Source: Cymbomonas tetramitiformis
Lineage: Eukaryota > Chlorophyta > Pyramimonadophyceae > Pyramimonadales > Pyramimonadaceae
NCBI GenBank assembly: GCA_001247695.2
Contig: LGRX02027766.1
Coordinates: forward strand, 1 to 47,241
Length of the DNA: 47,241 bases
Direction: 5' to 3'
Part shown: one piece after another, positions 28,401-38,240 of the stretch
Layout: each line of letters opens with the position of its first letter
How positions within the stretch are numbered: position 1 is the first letter of the stretch
Made by a program: the position numbers and the translations under genes
The notes under the pieces: generated by a model
Seen by the model: only the letters and a program-made list of their open reading frames with translations
Databases searched by the model: none
What the model was told of the DNA's origin: nothing

Positions 28401-29798
28401 CTAACACGGTTGTATCACGATTGCCAAAATGAAATTACACATATAGAAATACAACGAATACCACGGCACGAGCGTCTCTAGCGGAGTGTTCCGTTCCGCG
28501 GCGACATGCATGCCACGAATAACCTTGTCACCATGTCGCGATGCTATCCAACTTCTACCAGCACGGTTTGGCGCTCGGGCATCAGTCCGCCCTTGCTCAC
28601 GACCACGACCGCGGCCACGCCCCGATCGTCCTTTGCCGACCCCGCCATGAGCTGTGGACGTGTTAACTTCATTGGGGCGCCTATTGGCGATATCCCTGTT
28701 GCCCTCGGCACCGCCTCGTTGTCCTGGTTTGGCGATGGGGCGGGTCTTGTTTGCAGATTTGCGTGGTTGCGCTTTAGGTGGAGGTCGTTTCCATTCACGA
28801 GTTCGCCTATCAAATCCGTCCATCCATCTTTGGAGCTCGGGATCCGGTTTGAATTTCAGCAAATGAGATAAGTCGGGCTTTCCACCATCGGTTCCCGGTA
28901 ATATACGAATGCAATCCGACTGCTTGACACGCGTCATTCCCACATAAAAAGCTTGAAAGCATAACTTAAAGACGCCCTTAAGTGTCTGGCTGAGATCTAA
29001 TATTATCTTTTGCACGGTCTGTCCTTGGAATTTGTGAAAGGTCAAGGCGAAAGCCAAATCAACTCCGTGAGCTCGGAAGTATATCTTGCTCTTTTGGGAG
29101 GCGCGGTTCACGGTCAAATCACATAGACGCTTGTCGATCTTAACGGGGAGTGCGATACTGCGCGGCCGACTAACATCGCTGGGCACCGCAGATGTCGCGT
29201 TTCCCTCGCTAGTAGTTGCTCGAACCTCGGGAGCTAACGTCGCCTGGTCGCACCAATTTGAGAAATCCAAGTGCTCAACGTGAACATTGACAGCGTAAGG
29301 CGGCTTGATCCACACCTCTTCTCCCGGACGGGCATTATTGATTTTTGCCGCATCGATGGATTTGCTTGCGTCTTGGAGAATCAAGCTGTGGAATTTGGCA
29401 GGCGTGCCGTTCGCTAATCCTCGGGAGGGATTGAGGTCGTTGTTAAGAATAATCCCAGGCGACCCCGCAACAAAAGTGCCGGTCAATTCGGGAAATTCGG
29501 AACGGAGCACTTCCTCGTGCCGAGAGTCCAAAAGTGTGGTTGCGATCGGTTTCTTCCAACGAATGACCGGTTGACCACTAAGACGCGCAAAATGTTGTGC
29601 CCGCACATCATTGATAGCTTGCCGTTGCCGATTGCCGGTCACGGCCACCGTCGCGAAAAGCCAATCCCGGTCCGTTTGTATGTCCTCGGCAGTTAGCACT
29701 CGCAGACGGTCAATATCGGAATTCTGGATAGGTTGCTCGTTATCCGACTGGCACCGTTGAATGAAGCGGATGTGTGCGGGATCGCTAGCCGCTCGGAC
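28401..29798 (-). CDS. Pif1-like helicase gene, exon 2 (motor domain 2 and basic Gly-rich tail)
   Basis: The acceptor TTGCAG at 29799 opens the frame VRAASDPAHIRFIQRCQSD, which continues motor domain 1 (LTEQ/VRAASDP). Later AFALTFHKFQGQTVQKIIL is the Pif1 motif V and FYVGMTRVK is motif VI, with the arginine finger region. After that comes a Lys/Pro/Arg-rich tail with an RG-rich segment (GKGRSGRGRGRGREQG), a possible nucleic-acid-binding region. Pif1-family enzymes are 5'-3' helicases that unwind G-quadruplexes and DNA:RNA hybrids; versions in Helitrons and virus-like elements support replication. The last about 40 residues are less certain because they have no recognisable pattern. Confidence 0.8.
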   Translation of the reverse strand, partial: VRAASDPAHIRFIQRCQSDNEQPIQNSDIDRLRVLTAEDIQTDRDWLFATVAVTGNRQRQAINDVRAQHFARLSGQPVIRWKKPIATTLLDSRHEEVLRSEFPELTGTFVAGSPGIILNNDLNPSRGLANGTPAKFHSLILQDASKSIDAAKINNARPGEEVWIKPPYAVNVHVEHLDFSNWCDQATLAPEVRATTSEGNATSAVPSDVSRPRSIALPVKIDKRLCDLTVNRASQKSKIYFRAHGVDLAFALTFHKFQGQTVQKIILDLSQTLKGVFKLCFQAFYVGMTRVKQSDCIRILPGTDGGKPDLSHLLKFKPDPELQRWMDGFDRRTREWKRPPPKAQPRKSANKTRPIAKPGQRGGAEGNRDIANRRPNEVNTSTAHGGVGKGRSGRGRGRGREQGRTDARAPNRAGRSWIASRHGDKVIRGMHVAAERNTPLETLVPWYSLYFYMCNFILAIVIQPC

Positions 29799-29991
29799 CT
29801 GCAACATGCAAACACGTACCATACTTCAGTTGTTAGTGACTTGTACAAATATATTCATGCACACCGCCGCGAGAGAAGATTAAGAGGAGAAATGCAATAC
29901 CCCAGGATCGATCCACTATATCATCCAAAGCACGATCACTTCATGCAAGTGGGGTGCGCGGAATGTGTCGCATAATAATAAGGAACGTCAC

Positions 29992-31250
29992 CTGCTCGGT
30001 TAATGGAAAACGGCGGATGGCTTGAAATATGCGACCGGCCTTTTCAGAGACATCAAACGATCTTTGGCCATGAAACACCTTTAGCGCTTGTTTATACAAA
30101 GATTTCCCCACGGGTGCCAGTTGTCCGAAATCGCCCACGACCACCACTGCCAGACCACCCCATTCTTGCAAGGCCTCTTTGTCGACTTGTCGAACCTCTG
30201 AACATCGGCCTTCGAGATGGGCATACAAGCATGCCTCCACCATGGAGATCTCATCGACCAGTAGAATGTAGCACGTACCGCGGGCAAGGCGCTTCGCGTA
30301 TGCCGCTTTCATAGCCGGATTCATTGGCTTCAAAGGTGCCGACCTTGCACCTTCAGTGGGCTTGATATTACCCAAGTTATGAATGGTCCGCGCGCCCGGA
30401 ATGAGGGCAGCCGCGACCCCGGAAGGGGCGCAACAGACCACGGCGCCATCATGACCGCATATAAAGTTGGCGGCCGTGCACAACTCTTTAGCGACGTAAC
30501 TCTTGCCGGTGCCCGGCCCGCCGTCCCATAGAGAAGTGATCGGCGGTGGCAGTGCGGGCTCCCCCCTTGCCTCGGCGGCCTTACACCGGGATAACCATGA
30601 CAACACGGGAGTGAGTGCATCTCGTTGACCTTGATTCAGGTCGGTGGTGATTAAAAATGAAGCTGCACCGAAGTCCCCCATAACCAGAATGGCCAGTCCG
30701 CCCCACGGATCGCGCTCTTCTACCGGCGTCCCTTCCACTGCCAACCTCGTGGCACAAAGATGTTGTAATCGGGCGAAGAGTGCGGCGTCATCGTATACGC
30801 ATTTCGGAACGATAAGCATCCGACATTTGAAGACGGCATGATTCGATGGGATGGGCCCGGTGCCAAACAAAGCGTCGTAAACGTTAGGGCACAACGTCCG
30901 ACTCAAATCACCATAATCGGAGGAGGAGGAGGAGGGCTTACAAAGCAAGCCAATGTGCTCATATGGAACTCCAAGGCCGGACACAAATGTGGAAATGCGA
31001 GGGCAATGTGGAGTAGCCTCTGAAAATATGACGAATGGACGCGCCGCTCGACCACGAGAGGGAGCGTCGCCATGTGGTAGTAGTCGAAACCACCCACCAA
31101 GGTAGTCCAAAATCTTGTCGTCAACAGTTGATTGTAAATCGTTGGGTCGGAATAAAGTGCGAGCATCGTCGTCCGCTTGAATATCATGAACGGTCGGGGT
31201 AGGTGGTGTGGCCGCACTTTGGGCAGGGATGGGCGCGTCCGGCTCAACAC
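29992..31250 (-). CDS. Pif1-like helicase gene, exon 1 (motor domain 1)
   Basis: The frame is open from about 31250, next to the right inverted-repeat arm, but has no early ATG, so a 5' exon is probably missing or unrecognised. LNQGQRDALTPVL is the Q-like motif, LWDGGPGTGKSYVAKEL is Walker A, YILLVDEISMVEA is Walker B, and WGGLAVVVVGDFGQLAPVG is motif III. The donor CAG/GTGACG at 29991 ends exon 1; the intron is 193 bp (29799-29991) and in phase. Upstream of Walker A a second, degenerate copy of the Walker B to motif III stretch is visible (RMLIVPKCVYDDAALF, then PWGGLAILVMGDFGAA). The enzyme would act on nucleic acid in the nucleus. Confidence 0.8.
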
Positions 31251-31890
31251 GCTATTCGATGAAAACGACATTATGGAATGTCATTTTTCAATTTAATTAT
31301 AGATAGCTAAATAATTCCAAGGCGTACGAAAATAACGTATTTTCCGACGAGACGTGAGACGCACGTATAAACGCGGGTGCCGGTGAGGCTAATAGATACG
31401 TACGTATGAGTGCTTTAATAAATTCACAAGCACATGCAAGCATTCAATGTGGTAAACACGATACAAAATATGATGCGGTGACTAATTTCATTTTGTACGT
31501 GTGTTTTATTAATGTTCAGGACTAGTCGTTAGCACTGCGACCACAGTCTACGCGGTATCTGCTCGGATACGCACGTATGCGTGCTCATAATAAATTCACA
31601 AGCACGTGCAATGCAATCAATGTGGTAAACACGATACAAAATATGATGCGGTGACTAATTTCATTTTGTACATGTGTTTTATTAATGTTCGGGACTAGTC
31701 GTTAGCACTGCGACCATAATCTACGCGGTATCTGCGTTTATTCCAGGTTCAAGACAGGCATTTGGCACGGCGTGCACTATCTACTCCGCTGGTGCGTCTT
31801 CTGCAGGTGCGTGGGGACCGCTGTCTCCTGGTACGCCTTCTCCTGCCTCTCCTTCTCCCTCTTCTGCTTCATCTTCAGCGGGTGCACCTT
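31244..31890 (-). repeat. Right arm of the long inverted repeat
   Basis: It is the reverse complement of about 25060-25686. Reading the minus strand from about 31890, it repeats the Glu-rich tail of the methyltransferase-like protein (EEGEGEAGEGVPGDSG, stop near 31781), then its 3' flank. The similarity does not include the methyltransferase core. The + strand ORF at 31762-31962 is the antisense of this tail. Confidence 0.9.
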
Positions 31891-31961
31891 CAACGGGTTC
31901 TTCACCGTCGCCATGTGACTCAAGATTCATATTTAAGTTCTTCATATGTGACAGACCGGTA

Positions 31962-32691
31962 AGTTTGCCAAAACTGCTCATTAAGCTAATGAGCGGTTTT
32001 CCTTCTTTTTTATAGAATCCCCTTTAAGTATAACTGTTTGTTCATATTACTGAAAGTTTGTCTAAACTGCTCATTAGCTTAATGAGGGGTTTCCTTTCTT
32101 TTTGTAGAATTCCCTTGAAGTATAAATGTTTGTGCATATTACTGAAAGTTTGCCCCAACTGCTCATTAAGCTAATGAGCAGGTTTTCTTCTTTTGTATAG
32201 AATTCCCTTGAAGTATAAATGTTTGTGCATATTACTGAAATTTTGCCCCAACTGCTCATTAAGCTAATGAGCAGGTTTTCTTCTTTTGTATAGAATTCCC
32301 TTGAAGTATAAATGTTTGTGCATATTACTGAAATTTTGCCCCAACTGCTCATTAAGCTAATGAGCAGGTTTTCCTCTTTTTTATAGAATTCCCTTGAAGT
32401 ATAAATGTTTGTGCATATTACTGAAATTTTGCCCCAACTGCTCATTAAGCTAATGAGCAGTTTTCCTCCTTTTTTATAGAATTCCCTTGAAGCATAAATG
32501 TTTGTGCATATTACTGAAATTTTGCCCCAACTGCTCATTAAGCTAATGAGCAGTTTTCCTCCTTTTTTTATAGCATTCCCTTGAAGTATAAATGTTTGTT
32601 CATATTCCTGAAAGTTTGTCCAAACTGCTCATTAGCTTAATGAGCAGTTTGACTCTTTTTGAAAAAATTCTCTTTGCTTGTATATTTACAG
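31962..32691 (+). repeat. 93-bp tandem repeat with central palindrome, in a probable intron
   Basis: Eight units carry the palindrome GCTCATTAAGCTAATGAGC or a variant (at about 31974, 32069, 32161, 32254, 32347, 32440, 32532, 32627), spaced 92-95 bp. The array begins just after CCG/GTAAGT (31958) and ends before TATTTACAG/GTG (32691), which look like a donor and acceptor. The array therefore probably sits in, or has become, an intron of the exon at 32692. The 154-residue minus-strand ORF is a translation of the repeat (31 residues per unit). Confidence 0.8.
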
Positions 32692-33135
32692 GTGTGCTCG
32701 GCCTTCTACCAAAAGGTTTGCAAAATAAGCCAAGGCTATTTCTGCGACGTACGCGAGCGCGTTCTCTCTGGAAGAACAAATTTCATTCACGGGCTGACGG
32801 GCAGCGAGGCAAATCGGCGTTTGTCCAGCAAAAAATCGAATGCCATTGCCTTCGTGAATAAATATGCGGCTGAACAGGGCGAACCTCAGCCCGATAAACC
32901 TGAGACGCATCTCCCGTCGGGGGTGACAAAAGAAGAGAGATTTGGGATGAATATCTCGATTCTTTATCTATTCACGACCGCAATTCCAAGGAAGTCTCCT
33001 TGCCGTACTTCTGCGAAATCTGGAAAGACAAGTTCAAATCTTGGCTCAAAGTTCCGAAGTGCAAGCGTTTTTCGCAGTGCAGTGTATGTGCTTCGATCAA
33101 ACTCTTGAAGGAGGGCACACCCAAATCCCAGCACG
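32692..33135 (+). pseudogene. Transposon-like protein exon with CxxC motif, frameshifted
   Basis: After the acceptor at 32691 the frame reads VCSAFYQKVCKISQGYFCDV, then TGSEANRR and IAFVNKYAAEQGEPQPD. At about 32930 an extra AG in a GAGAGA run breaks the frame. The continuation (from 32940) reads IWDEYLDSLSIHDRNSKEV, PYFCEIWKDKFKSWL and FSQCSVCASIKLL before the donor CACG/GTAAGC at 33136. The layout (C-x2-F..., a helical region, then F-x2-C-x2-C) resembles uncharacterised transposon proteins common in algae and animals. Family not identified. The PAT-like element starts about 100 bp downstream, so the rest of this gene may have been displaced. Confidence 0.5.
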
Positions 33136-33239
33136 GTAAGCTAAATTCTTAAAAAGATAGTATTTGCATTTGTTCTACGTTGTTTTAGAAGTTTGTATTC
33201 TAAAACATTTTTTATTCCAGGTCCATACGACAATTATAA

Positions 33240-33524
33240 TAATGACAATTCTTATTTGAAAAATAATAATTTGGGTTATTGTAGAAGCAATGCGCGCGAA
33301 CCCTAAGTTTAGGGTCGCCAGGCCCATCTGCCAGAGCGATGCCACACCGTGTCTGTGGCATCGGGACGGGGGGAGTCATCGATCACTGGATCGATGACGC
33401 GTGACACGTCTGGAGGCTTGACACGAGGAGTTGGTTGTTAACACCCTTCTCATGAGGTGTCAAGCAGTTTTTCGGAATCTCAGCCTCAGGAGCAACGCTC
33501 CATCACTGTTCTTCCTTTCTTTTT
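33240..33524 (+). repeat. Direct repeat A1 of the PAT-type retroelement
   Basis: About 285 bp, nearly identical to 39739-40021 (A2) with only a few substitutions. It includes a row of palindromes: ACCCTAAGTTTAGGGT (33300-33315), CGATGCCAC/GTGGCATCG (33337-33363), CATCGAT/ATCGATG (33377-33396) and CTTGACAC/GTGTCAAG (33417-33464). Confidence 0.95.
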
Positions 33525-33589
33525 GATTCCGAAAGCGTATTCGCAAATAATTTAGATATCGCGCGGCGAATATCACATTTTTCGCTCTG

Positions 33590-34090
33590 TTGACGCGGAT
33601 GTCTGGGCAGCTGAAAGCTGGGCCGAGAGGATCGTACGGACAGCCCACAGAGAAAGACGCGGGGACGCAGACCGACATCTCGGGAGTAAGTGCGACTTTG
33701 GAGGACCGTACAGACAGGAGGAACTGGTCGCACCCGGTCTTCGTGCCCTGCAAGTGCAGATTCGACTGCCCGTACTGGGATCCGCGTGAGCCGTACACGG
33801 GGTACGTTTACCGTACGCACGGGTACCGGTGATCGGGCTGGAGGTGCCGGAGGCTAATTCGTCTTTTCCGTGCTTCGTGTGCTGGGAAGGTGACGTGTTC
33901 TCTCACGCCCAGTGGCAGACTTGGGAGCCAATCTTGAACCCGCTGCGCCGTAGCGACGGGCGCGCGTTCGTGAAGACCAACCTCTGCGCGAATTGCGCGG
34001 AGCAGGTGTGGGAGGCAGACTCCGACAGCGTTTGGTTCCCTGTCGGGAGAGAAGCAAGTTTTGGGCTGCGGGAGGAGATCGGGAAGCATG
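33590..34090 (+). CDS. PAT element first ORF: Cys-rich protein, two overlapping frames
   Basis: Frame one (33590-33832) ends FVPCKCRFDCPYWDPREP then a stop. The next frame, overlapping by a few bases, continues VIGLEVPEANSSFPCFVCWE, HAQWQTWEPIL and LCANCAEQVW. Together there are several Cys pairs (C-x-C, C-x2-C, C-x2-C) that could bind zinc. The two frames look like one protein split by an indel at about 33830. Role unknown; by position it is the 5' part of gag or a separate small ORF. The second frame stays open to 34407, but the gag frame takes over at about 34090. Confidence 0.5.
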
Positions 34091-35998
34091 ACGGGCCAGC
34101 GAGGGGCAGGAGGGAGTCGGAGGATGTCATCGCCGGAAGTGACCCGCACGCTGGATCAGTACCGGCGGGCAGCGGTCTGGTGCACCCGAACCAGGATCGA
34201 GGCGGTGGCGAAGCTGATGGAGCTGGCACAACCGTCCAGAGCAACCACGAAGGTCGAGGTGTTGGAGGATCGCAAGGACATGTTGATCGAGTTCCAGCGG
34301 CTGGAGGACGCGATCGTGGAGGACATGCCGAGGGACTTGGAGGGTCCCACCGACGATCTGGTGGAGGTGGGGCTCTTGGGTACGGATCGGCGGGTGGTGC
34401 GAGGTGAGTGGCCATTGGGGGAGCCAGGAGCCAGGTGGGAGTCCCTGCGTGGGGCGGCAGCGAAGGACAGGCGCAGGGTCCTGGCGTGGGCTACAGCCGC
34501 GGGTGACATGCAGCAGGAGGTGCGGCCCGGATCGCAAGCATCTCCGAACGGGAGTGGCAGCCCCGGGTCTTCGGGGCCCTCGCCCAAGGGGGTGCTGCGC
34601 ACGGAGGATGAAGTGCAACGCATGGTGGACGCGGCGGTCGCGGCGGCGTTGGCGGGGCACGGTGTGGGCGGTCAGGGCGGCAGCCGGAAGCAGGATCCGC
34701 CCGCGTCCTTGCGAGAGTTGGCGCGGGCGTCGACAGGGAAGCGCAAGGGGTGGTCATGGGCAGAGTGCGAGCGCGTGATCACCGAGATCAGGGTGGCTGC
34801 GGCGCGTCAAGCAGCCGACCTTGCGCGGGTGAAGCACAGCTTCGGGCGGCACCCGGCGAGGCGGGTGGAGCCGTGGGAGTTCGAGCTGGTGGACAGCAAG
34901 TTTCCCGCGTGCAAGGAGGAGCAGTGCGGGCTGGAGGAGCTCCCGGAACGCGCGGGGGTGCGCGCGAGGCATCTCTACGCGTACATCGACCTCGCGCTGA
35001 AGGAGCTGGCGGACATGTAGCGGGCGTTGGCGAGTGTGCCAGGGATCGCGCAGCCGGCCTTCGATGAGGAGTGGGCGGCGGCAGCTGCGAAGAGCAAGAA
35101 GCGGAGGGCGGTGAAGCAGCACGTCGAGTCGGATGGCGAGGACAGCGAGAGTGAGGAGCGCAAGCGGGCAGCAGCGAAGGCGCGGTTCGGCTCCCTCCGC
35201 ACGGCGACGGACGAGGAGCTGCGACGAGCACTGGATGGCAGCCTGGCGGTGAAGGACATCACGCGCCCGCCAGGTGAGATTGCCGTGCCTGCCAGACCCT
35301 TCCTCCCCGCAGGTGGCGCGCTGAAGGGGATGGACATCCGGGTGTCCCGTCCCGGGGGCGACTACGAGGAAGGGGCAGCGGAGTGGCGATTGGACGCCAA
35401 GAAGGGCCTGGTGCTGGAGGCCAAGGCGAAGCACTGCCGGAGTTTCGACGAGTGGGACGAGAACTTCACGGTGCTGGCGTGTAAGGCCCCCGAGGACGCA
35501 CGGGACCTACTCCTGCAGTTCCGGAAGTGGATGCGCTTGATGTCGCTCGACTACGCGTGGGACCACCTCCGCAAGTTCTACGACCACCTCTGCGTACGGA
35601 TGGAGAAGGAGGCCTCCACGACCTTCGAGCTCGTGTCGTACACCGCCCACTGGGAGATGTACAAGCGCGACAAGGGCATTAAGGCGAAGGGCGCGGGCAG
35701 CGGAGGCGGCGGCAGCGGAGGCAACAGCGGGGGAGGAGGCGGGAGTAAGTACTCCCGCAAGACGCAGAGCCCATCGGCGGACGCCGAGCCGAAGGAGGGC
35801 GCGCAGCAGCACCGCGGAGGAGGGGACGGTAGCAGGGGGCGTGATGCCATCAAGTCGGGTGCGTGCTTCTCATTCAACTCTGCTGCAGGGTGCAACCGCA
35901 AGAACTGCAAGTTCACGCACAAGTGCGCGAAGTGCGGCGACAAGGGCCACGCGCACTACGATGGGCACGAGTGCGCGGCGCCTGCGGGTGGCCGCTGA
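34088..35998 (+). CDS. PAT element gag, with an in-frame TAG
   Basis: One frame runs from the ATG at 34088 (MTGQRGAGG) to TGA at 35996, interrupted by a single TAG at 35018 after KELADM. The first part is helical (TLDQYRRAAVWCTRTRIEAV, VEVLEDRKDMLIEFQRLEDA) with a Gly/Ser-rich linker. After the TAG come an Ala/Lys/Glu-rich region, then SFDEWDENFTVLACKAPED and FRKWMRLMSLDYAWDHLRKF, a gag-like helical core. It ends with a Gly-rich linker and a C3H-like plus CxxC-type zinc region (GACFSFNSAAGCNRKNCKF, then HKCAKCGDKGH). Gag would package the element RNA. The TAG may be a mutation or a read-through site. Confidence 0.7.
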
Positions 35999-36091
35999 GG
36001 GGACGGGCGGTGGAGCCCGGGGGAGGCCACGCCCCCGGGGGAGCCGGAAGGTGGCGGAGGGGCGCAGGGGGCGCCAGAGGGGGAGATCGTC

Positions 36092-38240
36092 GTGGAGCCG
36101 GAGATGGAGCGCGCGGATGGCGTGGCGATGGCGAGCGGCGATCGGGAGCCCGAGCCTGCAGGCGAGGCGTGCGAGATGCAGGTGGAGGACGCGGAGCCGT
36201 GGTGGGCACGGCTTCGGAGGCTGCTGGTAGCGCCGGTGTGGGATGCAGCGGGGGCACCGTTACCGGCGGTGCCGGCTGCGGCGCCGGTGCCGGCGGTGTC
36301 CCCGGCGGGTACCGGGTGCGGTGAGCACTACCCGGCGGTGGCGGAGTCGAGGTCGGCGAGGTGGCCGGCTCTGCGTGCAGCGATCGTGGAGGGCGCCAAG
36401 GCGCGGGGCCTTTCCGGTACGGGCACGACGGAGGAGGAGCGCGCTCGCTTCCAGCAGGAGGTGCGCGATGTGGGGGCGCAGGTACCGCTGATGTCGGAGA
36501 GAGCGCACCTTCTCGCAGAGGCGCTGAAGGATTGGCCAGACGTGGCCTTCCTGGTGCGAGGTGCGGCATGTGGCGTCGGTTTCCCCTTTGCAGGCGAGGA
36601 GCCGGACGAGCCGTACGTCGTGGAGAATTACGTTGGAGACGAGCACGCGGAGACGATGACCGCGGAGCTCGCGAAGGAGATGGCCGCGGGGAGGATCTTC
36701 GACGCTCGCGATTGGCTACCGCGGGGCGTTTCAGCCCTCGGGATGGTAGAGCGACTCCGCAAGGGGAAGCTCAAGTACCGTCCCGTTTGGGACTACTCGC
36801 GACCTTCGTTCGTCGGCGTCAACGACTGGATCGAGCTCCAGAAGGACGAGTTCACGACAGTCAAGGACGCGTACTCGCTGCTACGACCGGGCATGTACAT
36901 AGTGAAGGTGGACCTGGAGGAGGCGTACAGGTCGTTGCCCGTCGCGTCGCAGTACTGGGCAGCGCAGTGCTTCCAGTGGCGCGGCAAGCGGTACATGGAC
37001 ACGCGCAGCCCGTTCGGGAACCGCGCGTTGCCAGGCATCTTCATGCGCTACACGCGGGCGATCGTGGCGTGGATGCAGGCGCAGGGAGTGCCGTGCGTCG
37101 GTTACTTAGATGACTTCTTCATGGTGGCGCGCACGGCAGCTGAGGCGCAGGAGATGATGGACCTCTTGATCGAGTTCGTGACCATGCTGGGCTTTAAGGT
37201 GAATCGAGCTAAGTGTGAGGGTCCAGCGCGACGCATGGAGTTCCTCGGCGTGTTGTTGTGCACCGACGGCGAGACATGTACGGCGTCGATCGACGAGGAG
37301 CGCGTGCAGCAGGTGACGCACAAGCTGCGGGAGATGCGCGCGGAGGCAGCGAAAGGACCGGTGCGCAGGCGCAAGCTCGAGTCGCTTCTCGGGTTGCTGG
37401 CGTTTTGCTCGCAGGTGGTGTGGGGCCTGTCGCTCTACACGCGGCAGGGCTTCGCGCTCGTCGCGGCGACAGCCGGAAGGTCGCGCGTGACGGTGAACAC
37501 CGGCGTCATGCAAGACCTGAAGGTGGTGGAGCGCGTCATCCGGCTCTACAACGGGCGCAAGGTGGTGTTGCACAAGGAGGATGTGCACGAGGACGCCTTC
37601 GCTACGGACGCGTCGTTGAGGAAAGGGATGGGCGGGCACTGCCAGCCTGACTACTTCCTCATCTCGTGGGAGGACTTGGCGGAGATGCCGCAGCGCGACT
37701 TCTACCCGTTCACGAGCAAGGCGAAGTCCCACATCAACTACCTCGAGCTCTTCGCCGTGTGGTGGGCGCTGGCGCTGTGGGCACACAGACTGTCGGGGTG
37801 GACTTTGGTGGTGAGGATCGACAACCAGTGCGCGCTCACGCAAGTGGACAAGTTCTGGGGGCCGGTCGAGTACATCCCGCTGCTGAGGAAGATCTTCTAC
37901 CTCTGCGCGCAGCACGACATTCGACTGCGCCCAAAGTACATCTCGTCCAAGGACAACCTTCTGGCGGACTTGCTCTCGCGCCTGAAGCTCGAGGAGTTCC
38001 ACATGCGGTGGGCGATGCGCAAGCGGGAGGTGCTGTGGAGGCAGGACCGGGACGATTGGCAGTTCTCCCCGGTCCTGTTCGCGGAGATGGACGAGGAGTT
38101 CGGGCCGTTCACTCTGGACGCGTGCGTGGCGTCCTCGCGGGCGAACGCCTTCTGCGTGCGGAGCTGGAGCGCGGAGGATGACGCGCGCAAGCAGAGCTTC
38201 GACGGGCTCAACACGTGGGCGAACCTCCCCTTCTCGAGGA
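36092..38240 (+). CDS. PAT element pol: reverse transcriptase, RNase H, truncated methyltransferase
   Basis: The pol frame is the same as gag and is open from just after TGA at 35996, so pol may be reached by read-through. There is no strong ATG until MEPEM-like codons near 36104. Reverse transcriptase spans about residues 190-430: VWDYSRPSFVGVNDWI, VDLEEAYRSLPV, SPFGNRALPGIF and the catalytic YLDDFFMV (37108). RNase H spans about 505-635: FATDASLRKGMGGH, NYLELFAVWW, RIDNQCALTQ and KDNLLADLLSRL. Then FGPFTLDACVASSRANAF and WANLPFS are the start of a Dam-like methyltransferase, with NLPF for NPPF. The frame stays open to 38593 but from about 38240 it is the wrong frame over the recombinase. 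Confidence 0.9.

Larger units (their letters stand above)
25060..31890. mobile_element. Inverted-repeat-bounded unit with Pif1-like helicase and two small ORFs (unclassified)
   Basis: Long inverted repeats flank a loop of about 5.56 kb (25687-31243). It carries a spliced Pif1-like helicase gene on the minus strand (28401-31250), two abutting small minus-strand ORFs (25667-26221), a pentanucleotide run, a 135-bp minisatellite and GC hairpins. No integrase, transposase, polymerase or capsid gene was recognised, so this is not a recognisable Polinton, Helitron or classical TIR transposon. No target duplication could be assigned. It may be an undescribed element, a fragment of a larger virus-like insert together with the methyltransferase gene, or an inverted duplication from genome rearrangement. 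Confidence 0.5.

Noticed and set aside
25060..31890. Classification of the inverted-repeat unit as a Helitron because of the Pif1 helicase
   Set aside because: Helitrons have no long inverted repeats and need a Rep/HUH domain fused to the helicase; none was found.
32074..32538. Minus-strand 154-residue ORF with MSSWGKISVICTNIY repeats
   Set aside because: Translation of the 93-bp tandem repeat, whose length is divisible by three.
34127..38002. Long antisense ORFs opposite the PAT gag-pol genes
   Set aside because: High GC content makes stop-free antisense frames common; their composition (Arg, Pro, Ala) shows no domain.
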